Origin: Diatrype stigma
Taxonomy: Eukaryota > Ascomycota > Sordariomycetes > Xylariales > Diatrypaceae
Assembly: GCA_022225965.2 (NCBI GenBank)
Contig: JAKJXP020000183.1
Location: 1 to 41,025, forward strand
Length of the DNA stretch: 41,025 nt
Direction of reading: 5' to 3'
Position numbers and translations under genes: made by a program. This document shows, piece by piece, positions 11,074 to 21,426 of the stretch. The notes beneath the pieces were generated by a model. It saw only the letters and a list, made by a program, of their open reading frames with translations, was not told the origin of the DNA and made no database searches. Position 1 is the first letter of the stretch. Every line of letters begins with the position of its first letter.

Positions 11074-12685
11074 TCAAAATCTACACACCTGAGGGCCCAA
11101 ACCGCCAGGAGGACCTTGATGACCGCTGCCACCGAAACCAGGGCCTCCAAAGGGACCAGGACCAGGACCCGGAGGTCCAGGAGGTCCAGGAGGGAAATAG
11201 TGCGGAGGCGGGGGTGCAGGACGATACGGGGTACCTACACCAGAGTTGTTTTGAGAGCGACCCCATGACAACCGAACGCGAGAGTTACCGATAGGGTAAC
11301 CCTGCATTTGGTTTATGGCCATTTCGGCCGCGTGACGATGGACGAATTGGACAAAACCGCAACCCTTGCCAGGAGGAATCTTGACGTAAGTAATCTCGCC
11401 GAACCCCTGGAAGAACGATCGTAGCTCATCTTCGGTTACGTAGCCCGAAAGGCCGCCGACGAAGACAGTGGTGTTGTTAGGATCGGTGAACTGGTTCATT
11501 GCAAGAGGGTTGAAAGGAGTGGCTGCTCCTTGAGCCTGCTGAGGGTAGCCATAGCCAGGCTGTTGTTGGACCCAAGGGTGAGACATCCCGCCATGCATTT
11601 GCTGAGGGGGCGGCTGCGGCATCTGATGTCCGGGAAATTGCTGGAACGGGGGAGCGCCACCTTGATGACCACTAAATAACAAGTTAGATCCGTAGAGCCG
11701 TCGAGGGGGGAGGGGCGGGAATTACCGGTTCTTAGGGGTCGCAGGAGACACACGCATGGGGCGGTTGCCACAGTACACGCCCTGCATCTCGACCAGCGCT
11801 CTCTGCTGATCTTGCTCATCAGAGAATCTGACGAAACCGTACCCTCTAGATTGGCCGGTTTGCTGGTCAGTCATGATTTTAGCACTCTTGCAGGAGGCAA
11901 AGCGAGCCTGAAAGAGTGCAACCAGGACGAACTCGTTGACCTCGTGGCCAAGATCGCCGACAAAGATCGAGTACTCGGGGCTACGATCGTCACGGCGGTC
12001 GACAAGGCCGCCACCTGAGGCCCAGTTGAGACGGAACTGTCGATCAGAGTTGGGGACAGGAGTGCCGTTGAGCTGGAGGGCCTTCTGCGCAGCCTCTGGG
12101 GTTTGGAACTCCACGAAGCAGTAGCCCGCGTTTCTACGAGGATATGAGTAACCAGTCGGTGCAAAAGAAGAACGCAAATGGTTACGATGAACGGGGTATG
12201 AAGGAGAGTGATAAAAGCCCTGCGGAGAAGGCACATGCGGGGCTTGATAGTAGTACTGAGGATCAAAAATCAAACGCCGGGGACTCTGAGACGCAGAAAT
12301 CACATGCTGGGAATCATACCCGGAGTGTCTGTCTCTGATGATCTTGACGTTGACATTCTCGTTCATCGACGACTGGTAGACAGAGCGGATGAAGCCTTCG
12401 TCCATCCATCCAGCAAGCTCGCCCATCCTAGCATACATTAGATATAATCTCTCAAGGCATCTTGCAGGAGTGGATATGAGCATAATATACTTACCAGAGA
12501 GTCTGGCGAGCGGAATCGGCCGTCGGGTAGCCTGGAGCGACGTCGCCACCACCCTGGCCGTTGGGGGCAATGGGAAGACCGGTGGGAGGCACACCCGGGA
12601 CTCCAGCTCCTTGCGAGCCGGCATCGCCTTGAGAGCCCGAGCCATTCGAAGTGGGCTTGCCTGGGAAGGAGTTGTATTGATCCAT
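11074..12685 (-). CDS. csx1: Three-RRM mRNA-binding protein, Csx1/Nam8/Ngr1 type
   Basis: Exons on the minus strand are 12685-12495, 12427-12320, 12133-11726 and 11671-11074, giving 434 residues. RRM1 is split over exons 1-3 (start TLWMGELAGWMDEGFI, RNP1 GYCFVEF). RRM2 follows (RNP2 SIFVGDL, RNP1 RGYGFVRF), then RRM3 in exon 4 (RNP2 TVFVGGL, RNP1 KGCGFVQF). The N-terminus is Gly/Ser/Pro-rich, the RRM2-RRM3 linker is Gln/Pro-rich, and the C-terminus is a Pro/Gly-rich tail. This architecture matches fission yeast Csx1 and budding yeast Nam8/Ngr1, which bind mRNA and act in stress-dependent mRNA stability or splicing. The 186-bp second intron (12134-12319) is a multiple of three with no stop, so its retention would add 62 residues inside RRM1. 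The last codons follow a CAG/GTGTGT that could serve as a further donor, so the C-terminus is less certain. Confidence 0.9.
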
Positions 12686-14900
12686 TGTTGCCTGGTGCAA
12701 TACTGATGGTTAGCTGGGTGGGAGGGGAGAGGGAGAACACTGGCTAGATAGGGGAGAGGCTTGGGGACAGGGGATATATGAATCCGTTTAGGGGTCAATT
12801 AGTCCGTTTTGGGAAATGACGCTAAGGGTTATTCGGCATCAGGGCTCGATCTATTCGGATTCTGGGTTTGGGGGGAAACATATCAAGACGGTCAAGTTCA
12901 TGCAGCGAAACATGGCAGAGATACTTACTAGGTGCCGAAATACCTCTGTAGTTTAGGAAGTTCGAAGTAGCCCGTTTTCCTGTATCTGAGAGATATTAAT
13001 GATGTGCCCAGAGAGTGATCCAGATTGGGAGTTGGTGTGAAAAGATGTGAAGAGATGAACTGTGTTTGTGGGTTTGTTTAGGGCAGAAGGGTACAACTAG
13101 TGTAGCTTAGCCTGTGAACTAAGCTGGTAAGTCCAGCTAGGTTCAAGAGCTGCGGAAATGTACGGCAAAGTACGGAAGGGAAGGCGGCATTCCACGAAAC
13201 TGTTCATGTCATAAAGGGACAAAATGGGAGTAGAAAGGTAGAAGAAATGTAGAAGGGTGTGGGAAAATGTAAATCAGGTATGGGTGTGTCTTGTATTTAG
13301 AAGAGAGGGTAGGCAGGCCGCAAAACAGAATGCTTCAGACCGAAATAGGAATAAAAGCGTGTATCACAGGGAGGAAAATCAAGTGGGAAGGTGGCATGCA
13401 GATATACGCGGAGGGTTTTGATTTGGAGAGGAAGCAGAGCGATCTGCTGCCCGACAGGTGAGTGATCCCGAGGTTCGTGAGGGAAGCGATGGGGTGTCAG
13501 GGAACACAGATGGTAAAGATGTAAGGTAGGATGTGCAAGACTTACGAAGTTGGAATCAATAAGATGGCCAGGATTCGCGGGATACCTTCACAAGCAGAGA
13601 AGATGTTTAGAAGGAAGGGCGTTGTGATTGCCAAGGGCGAAGTGGGATGGGGGAAAATGCAATCCTTGATTACAGCTGAAGGGCAGGATACAAAAAGGTT
13701 GGTGTAGGAAAGGGAATGGGAAGGTGTGCGTGTGGTTTCGATGATCAAGGTAGTAGTCGAAAGCACCGCAGGAAATCTGTGCAGATTTTCTCGAGTATGG
13801 ACAACAAGGTACTACATGATTTGGGTAAAGAATGAAATGGCATGGAACGATGGGACGATGCACTTGCTGTCAAAAGTGACCTACCAGAAAATTAATATCC
13901 TTGGAAGATAGTAATCCGCGTAGCAGTTGTCGAAACCTGAGTACCTATGCGATCTGGCGGATATTAGAATTGCTTCCGATGCAGGGTTGGCAAAAATCGC
14001 GAAGTGCTAATTACTAGCCAAGAAGGCGAAAGGGTTGTGGGAAGGTTGGGGAGTAGAGTAGGCAAGGCGAAATTTCAACCCAGTGTTTAGGAAATCAAGT
14101 GGTGTGCTGATACTAGAGCATAGAAGGTCGGAGGTGCAGGATGAACTTGACCACAAGACCCAGCACAGACGGGGCCACAAACCTTTCTGATCTCCGTAGT
14201 AGGGAAAGGCTAGGAAGTGGTTGTAGATGTTGTAGGATGGAATGTGGAGGAAGGTGTGGATAGTAGAGATAGAGAGGCTGAAGTGCTAGAAATCTTCAAA
14301 CGCGGGTCAGGGTCGACCAGGTTGGGGAGGAGCAATGGAGGTGAGAATGGTAGCATAAAATTAGGGTGATTCTGATGACCATGAGTACCCTAAAGTTGAC
14401 TATGGGATTATGCAGTCAAAGACAGACTGGAACCTAGTCAAGTTGCCATCGCCGACCCCTGAGATTCGCCGACCCCTGAGATTGGCCGACGGGTGAGATT
14501 CGCCGACCCCTGAAATTGCGGGCCGCCTATAAAGCTAGGTTGACCCTCGGAAGTGCACTTGCACAGGCCAGCAAAAAAGTTCATGCGGTAGTGAATGACG
14601 GCAAGAAAGTGATGATGGTGTTGAAACGGTAATACGCAAGAATAACATACCTAATCAGAAACCCGATTGTGTGGAGATCCAGTAGTTCTGGCCTGAAGCT
14701 GTGGATTTGACGACTTGTCAAAGTGCTGAAAGTGAACCACAGGTTAGCGTATGTCATCCTCTGGATTAAGTCAAATGGAGCACAACCGAAAAGGGGGGAT
14801 TCGGGACAGGACAAGCTTGGTCTATAGAGACGGAATAGACACGGACAAAGTGGTAGAGCCATGGTGGTCAAGTGAATATTGGATAACCATTAGTCCTTGA
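12686..14900 (-). promoter_or_regulatory. Probable long spliced leader and promoter region of the Csx1-like gene
   Basis: No coding gene is supported. Just upstream of the ATG at 12685 the minus strand shows a strong acceptor (CTAAC, then CATCAG, ending at 12703) and a donor GTAAGTAT at 12928, giving a possible 226-bp 5' UTR intron. Another donor-like GTAAG lies at 13545. The sequence contains many short purine-rich blocks but no long frame. Further up, 14450-14517 holds a four-copy tandem repeat. The leader extent is inference. Confidence 0.4.
14450..14517. repeat. Four 17-bp tandem repeats carrying CCCCT stress-element cores
   Basis: Four head-to-tail 17-bp copies (consensus CGCCGACCCCTGAGATT) at 14450-14466, 14467-14483, 14484-14500 and 14501-14517. 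Copies 1, 2 and 4 keep CCCCT (AGGGG on the minus strand, the core of the fungal stress response element). Copy 3 has CGGGT instead. A TATAAAG sequence follows at 14528-14534. The repeat lies about 1.8 kb upstream of the Csx1-like start codon. Confidence 0.8.
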
Positions 14901-17632
14901 CTAAACCATACCATTCAAGCTTAGGAATAGAGTATTTGGGGTGAAAGACCATGAAGACCATCTCGGCACAGAGCGCTATGCCATCTCTGATGTGCGGGTG
15001 AAAGGTAAAAGACTCCTGCACAGAGACAAAGAGAAATACTCACTTAGACGAGTGCACCAGGTGCGAGTATTTAGATCCTCTGATAAGACTCTAGGAATGA
15101 ACGCCAACGCCCGAAGCTGTTCGATTTCGAATATAGCTGGGAATGCAAACGTCAAGAACCGAGGCCCTGTGTAGAACTTCTCCGTTTCTCCTAGAAAGGA
15201 TTCTCGTAGATACTTGATCGATTTAGATAAGAATCGAAACGTGCAATCGTGATACAACGTAAAGATGATAACTTCAGTATCGGAAACCTGCATAAGAGAA
15301 AAATAAGTAACTACCGATGACATGGCTAACTGAAAGTACACGAAACACGTGTGCGAATTCGGCGTTCAAGCTCCGGGAAACGGGCTGTAAGCATTCTATG
15401 CGGTCGATGATATGAGCCCCGAGTCCAAAAGCAAGAAAGACGACGGTCAGTCTATATTGCAGACCCGGACTTTCATAGTAAAGACCGGATGATATAAGGC
15501 CCCATGCTTAGTCTGACGATACCTGTCGTCGGCTCTGAAACCTTCCAGCCATAGTTGAAATGGTTTCTGATCAAGTGGCAAGCAACAGGTGTGAACAGTT
15601 GGTGGATGCAGTCACTGGCTCAGGCCCCACGGGCAACCAATGCTTGGTTGTGGCCCATTTTTGGGTAAAGGGGCCCCCAGAGGCGATGGAGATGACATGC
15701 TAACATCTTGACGAACTTGTAAGTAAATGCCCTCAAAGAGTTGCCATGTAGAGAAAGCGTGATATGTATGCATCGTTGTTACTGGGTTAAGATGGGAAAT
15801 CTGAAATGGTGTGCAATTATGGGTGTGGCACTCCCCGGGGAGATTGTGATGGGCTGGCAGACATACCTCTGAAGGAGATTCAGCTATATATGCTGAATGC
15901 ATTTGAGAGATAGGCTTCTGAATGCCAAAGCGGTGACCAAATCCCGAGCACGTCAATTCTTCGAACGGGCTCATCTGCGGAGGGTGGCAGACGACAGCTA
16001 TCTGATGAGGACGTCTCTTGGCGTATATTTTGAGAAGCTACGAGAGCCTGACAGCCGAAAAACCTGCTTACCGCCGCAGCTTTCTCAAAAATGATGGTCC
16101 CAAAACCCATAAAGTAGCGCTGGCGACAGTGTACACCTCAATCGTCTCTACACACTTTCGCTTCATTTCCACTATAGAAGCTTACTGTTGAGTGAAGGAG
16201 GCGGGCGGAATCGAGGTTGTAAGTGGTGGCCAGAATTAGGGATGCACTCGAGCGAAGTGTTTTATGCCAGATTATGGAGGCATGTCGAAGGATCGCAGGA
16301 CATAGATAATATCCAAACAGACCACCATTCTGCACTGGAGTCTGCACCATCTACTCGATCCGTCAGTTGCGGTAGATTCATGGCGACTCCTCCGCCTCAG
16401 TTGCCCGTGGCAGTAATCCAGAACAGCTAGCGGCTAAGCCGTGCTAGGATGCATGTTGAATTCGGCCGGGGTCTTGATGGGAGAGTTCGGTTTCGTCGCA
16501 ACAGAGGGTCGTGACGCCGGGCAAGATACAGATTTGGTCAAGTCCAATTGTATAGCAGTGCAGAGTCTTTATTGAGGAGTTCGTGCTGGCTCGCACGCGG
16601 ACTTGAACGCGCCTGGAAAGGTCCACGCAAAGAGTGGCATGGCCGTGTGCAATGATCGGTGGTATAAGTGGTTTTGATCCGGATGTATTTGTATACGATA
16701 TGTTTATGCCGACCTTCTGCTTGACCTTTCCCATAGGTCGCCCCCAAGCAAAGCTGTGAATCATCGGTTATGTCTGCAGTTTGTCGTCGGAAAAGGGGGT
16801 AGGGTCGGGAGTGGGGCCGATCGCCAAAAGATTGTTAAGGCCCGGGTTTAATCGAGGCGACAGATGCGACTTTAGCACGAAGATTGCTGGGATGCGGGGC
16901 ATGACATCAATTGGTTGCGCAAGGTCAACAATTTCTGAACAGCCTCGGAACCGGAACCCTCCCTCTGTTGAGCCTTCTGAGAGGTTGCTCATATTCTTTC
17001 TGTTATATCCCTGGGAAGCAACCCGATGCGCAGATTTTAGGATGCGCTCGATGACGCAGTTTCGGACTTAAGTCGTGAATATACAAGGCATTCCTTTCCT
17101 GCGCAGAGGCGCATTTACGCTATGTTGGAGTTGTCTTTACGTCTCAAGGGGTTTGGCCATGGCGAGTTTTCTCTCGTATATAGGGCGCTGCTGAGGTCTA
17201 GAAATTGAGAACACCGGCGCCCGCATGATTGGGCGATCTTGAACGCCGAGAATCCCACACATGTGTAGGTCAAGTGAAGCAGAAAAGGAAACTGAATAAG
17301 GAAACAAGACACTCACTTTTGGACACCAAATATGACTTTTGCTCATACAACGTTGCGAAGTAGTGGACACAGAGCGCCTTAATCAACGCCAGCAGTAGAA
17401 AACCGGAGGAAGGATGGGACGTTTTCTGCGTAAGAACAACAATTGCGTTTCGGAATCCGAGTCGTCGTTAAGGTCGCGTTGCGCCTAGAAAATAGAATTC
17501 GGCCGTAAGATTTTGGTCAAGGCAAAGCCCGCAAGTGGAACTGCTGCGACGATCCGATAGACTCAAGGGGACGGGCGGACGGGCTGGGCTACCGAGGTGG
17601 GCTGCAAGCACGCACACGCACAACACTTACAG

Positions 17633-17688
17633 GCACACACACACACCAAGTGACAACAAGCACACACAAAAAGATGATGATGATGATG
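17633..17688. repeat. CA and GAT microsatellites
   Basis: A (CA)n run at 17633-17647, shorter CA blocks after it, and a (GAT)n run at 17673-17688. The open frame across them encodes His/Thr/Asp low-complexity sequence and is not a gene. Confidence 0.8.
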
Positions 17689-17811
17689 CCTCTCGAACAA
17701 ACGCACGCAACGGGAATTCGAGTTGGCGAGATGGAGGAGGAGGGGGTGGGAGACCAGTGCTGACTCGGAAGGGAGGGGTGTGTAGCTCAATTACGGATTC
17801 TCAAGAGAACG

Positions 17812-17835
17812 AGGGGGGGGGGAAGGGGGGAAGGG
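17812..17835 (+). repeat. G-tract cluster
   Basis: Runs of about ten, six and three G separated by AA. The plus strand could form a G-quadruplex. No gene is nearby. Confidence 0.6.
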
Positions 17836-18306
17836 AAATAAATGAGGGATAGGAGTGAGAGTGAGAGTGCGAGTAAGAGAAAAGAAGAGAAAACACACAA
17901 CAAGCAAGAAACAAAAGCAGACGACAACGATAGTGCTGGCTTGGTTTGCTCTGGGTGTGGATGATGGTGAGAGTGGGAAAGAAAATTTGGTGGAATCTAA
18001 ATCGGCCTCGGGTGGAGAGGGTTAAGTGGTTTAGGTACAGTTTAGCAGCTTAGCGTTAGAGGTACGAAGTAGGGAAGAGACGAGACAGGGAAGTTCCCAA
18101 GGGCTTTTTTCCCCAAGCCAAGCGTCTCCCACTGTTCCGGAGTGGCAGAGTGGATCGCACCATCATCTGCGAGAGCAGAAGCGCGGCGCAACCTTGAACT
18201 CAAAAAAGGACCCATCGTGTGCCCGCTATCTGACACGCTAGCGAGCCTGCTACGCTAAAGCAAGTAAGTGAGTAAGTAGTATAGCAAGCAGACACAGCAA
18301 ACCAGT

Positions 18307-18370
18307 TGTTGTGTGTGAGAGTGAGAGTGAGAGCGAGGATGCGTGTGTATGTGTGTATGTGTGTGTATAT
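18307..18370. repeat. GT/GA compound microsatellite
   Basis: GTGTGTGA, then GAGTGAGA units, then GTGTATGT units. It is simple-sequence DNA with no coding support. Confidence 0.8.
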
Positions 18371-19003
18371 TAGTTATATTGTCTTGTACGCCGACAGGTA
18401 ACCAAAAAAGCCCCTCCCATGCAGCACTGTACATGTCCGTACCGTACCGTAGCACATAATTATAACGCAGCCAGTGGAGGGCACGGTGTCCGTTGCAACA
18501 GCACCATAACTCTATCCAGGACGCAGTTACTTGAGTGTGTCAAGGGGGCAACGGCAACTCTATACGCAGTTACCTGTTACGTACGACTTGCCGGAGAAAT
18601 ATACGTTCAGGGCTGTAAATTTATAGTGATGGTTGAGCAAGTCAGTTACATATGCATAGGGTTTAACATGAAGTCATGCAATTGCCGGATGGCCTGCAGT
18701 CTGACAATATATGCCTCAGCATCGAGTTAGCTTGACGTTGGCAGAAGCTTGAATGGCTTCAACTAGCATTCGGCCCGGGCAAGATACAGACACAGTGATC
18801 GGGAAAAACACAGACAGAGACGGCGAGGGAAGAAAACCAGGTAACTCAACATGCAGTTGTGTGTGATATACATACAACAAGTTTTTACAGGTGCGGGCGG
18901 TGATGTCTCAGATGTATATATTGTGAGGTACAGTACCGAGCAAATTGCGCGGACAAGGACGTAAGGGGGAGCAAGTGCAAGATCAAATCTTAAGTCGCCT
19001 ATG

Positions 19004-19025
19004 GCTATGGCCCATGGGCTATAGC
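19004..19025. repeat. Near-perfect 22-bp palindrome
   Basis: GCTATGGCCCA followed by TGGGCTATAGC, centred on CCATGG. It differs from perfect symmetry at one base pair position in each arm. It could be a dimeric protein-binding site, but no promoter is known next to it. Confidence 0.6.
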
Positions 19026-21390
19026 TTAGGGTGTGGCCCTAGAAAACGTGTGCTTCAGAAATTACGTAGGTATGTAGCCAAGCAATATAGCTGGGTAGCT
19101 AGGTAGCTATCAGGCGCTGTAGAGCACTGGCGACTCACGGGTAGGCGCAGTAATGGCGTGCGTGTAGCCATGTCATTGATGAAGTAACTAAGGTAGAATT
19201 CGTTTACCTTGTACTTGATGATAGTCCATGATACTCGCCATATATAAGCCATATAGGGGTGAAGCACGCATTTGTAAGAACAAGGAGTACAAACCCAACC
19301 AGTAAGAAATAATCATTTGCCAGAGCGAGTATTTCATGAGCCGGTATATAGCGAAAACAACACACGTGGTAGGTAATTTATTCAGAGTCACCCGAATCCC
19401 GATGTTTGTGGGGTTTATCAGCAATTTCTGAGTCGATCTCCACAACATTCATTTCAGTGTCGTCATCCCGAGAAAAGCCACATTTCAACAAGGGTGCGAA
19501 CATGCCTGCGTACATAAGGACCTACACTTTTCCAGCAGAGGGCTACTACTACAGACATTAGGATCCAGCTGGAGAGGTAGATACAACTAATAATAGAACA
19601 AATGGATTGGAACGGAGTCCTTATAATCATATCATGACTTCAGCCAGAGTGGGCAAACAGCAACTATTAGTATCACGCATGCCCATCTGTCGGAAAGTTG
19701 TTTTGTGACTTCTGCTTGTTTGTTAAATTCAACTCCAGGTTTTTGTGGTGCAATAACCGACGGACATACATAATAAGCGTGGTCGGGCTTGTCGGGCGTA
19801 TGTGTCGGCCGGTGCTGGCCCCGCTAACTTCTAACTAACTTCAGGTTCAAGCTTCACTGCAAAGACCAACCAGCCGTTAGCTGAAGTAACCGCACTTCCG
19901 TCATCTATAAACCCGATCGATAGGTATGAGCAGAACCTTATAATGTTTATTAGGAGACTGATGCCAAGTTGAAAACTTCATGTCTAGAGAGTCAACGAGT
20001 GTCAATGGAGTAATCTAGCATTTCCTTTTTCTTTCCCCCTTTCCTTTTTCGCGTTCTACGACATTTGCACTGTTTCATTGTTGCCAAGTTTGGTCCTGTA
20101 TACATACCGTCACTCCGGATCCTAGCACTGGTTACTGGCGGATAATTGGGCAGGCAGCTTTGGGCTGCAGCGGGCCAGGGACCTAAAGGCTAAGGCTGCT
20201 AAGATCTGAGATTCCGAAGTGACCTTGATTGGTGCGTGATCTTTATGTAGGAATTTCTTACGTTGCATATTCTCATGCAGACACTGTATTGGACAGTACA
20301 TTGCATCCCATTTTCACAGGTATATTCAAGCTTGATCGATGCGTGAGTTACCTATTTTCTGCGACTTGAATCTCATGTGGGAACCGGGACTCTATCCAAC
20401 ATTGGATGATGTCTAATTGAACGAGGCCCTGCCGCAACAAGCAGCGAAAAGGGAAGAGAAAAAGGAAAGCAAGTCCCTAGCCGAGTATTGTCTGGCGTCG
20501 CTATTTCACACATGGGATGGATAGATATCTGGGACTGAAATATCAAATCAGCGCGTGGTGTTACAGCCCCGGAAATGCGACGATCTGCGGAATCCCTGTC
20601 AACCCTGTCTTGCTGAACCTTTCAACGATACAAGTTACAAACAAATGGGATGAAATGTAACCGGAAAACTGAAGTACTATGTAGCCCATCGTGGTGATTC
20701 GAGAGCCGCTGACTTCCGACTTGAAGAAGCTTCTCGAAATATCAGCAATATGCACTATGGCATAGCGTCGTGAGTGAGAACCCGCCCATGCCGTTAGACT
20801 ATACATATAGTCTAGTTAGTCGATGCTCATGCCTTGATGTTCCAAAGTCTGGAAATACCCTCGAGACTTCAAGCCTAACCTACTAATACACAGACTATCT
20901 ATCTATGTACGTAGTATATAGTCTACAACTATTTATAAACACCTACCCCTGCATATTACTGGACATCTGACGGTCAAGAAGATTACATGTGCAGGTATGT
21001 AGTATCTCACAGCCCAGCTGAACTCAGCAGTGCGGGACGAGGACCTCGAGGCGTGCCTCTATCAGTCGCGTCAGACTCACCATGTATGAAGGACCTTACC
21101 TGAGAGTTGGCCGTCACTTTCTTTTCTCTCCCATGCCATTTTGGTCATAACGCGCAATTACGCGCATGCAGGTAGCCACTAGTGCTAGGCTCGCGATCGG
21201 CACCTTGAAACAAATTTTCATCCTCGCTGGGCGTTTGGTAATGGCAGGCAGCGGATGAGTTACATACCTAATTTGTATGTAATGCATCCATGTATGTATG
21301 TAGGACATCGGGCCCTCTTGGCTCCACGGAACCCAGAGTGGGTTTGGCGAGAGGACCAGGTAGGTAGGCGGGCGGGCGAGACGCAAACAT

Positions 21391-21426
21391 TCTGAAGACT
21401 CTGAAGACTCTGAAGACTTTGAAGAC
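21391..21426. repeat. Four 9-bp tandem repeats
   Basis: TCTGAAGAC three times (21391-21417), then TTTGAAGAC (21418-21426). Each copy carries GAAGAC, the recognition sequence of a type IIS enzyme. This is a short minisatellite. Confidence 0.85.

Noticed and set aside
14976..15341. 121-codon minus-strand frame
   Set aside because: Sequence has a somewhat protein-like look, but there is no family match I recognise and no clear exon partners.
15612..15974. 120-codon minus-strand frame
   Set aside because: No domain, no conserved motif, and no supported splice connection.
17535..17852. 105-codon frame across microsatellites
   Set aside because: It translates CA, GAT and G-rich simple repeats into His/Thr/Asp/Gly runs.
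18120..18200. Possible tRNA-Ser-like segment (GTGGCAGAGTGG)
   Set aside because: Resembles an A box only; no T arm, B box or acceptor stem pairing could be found.
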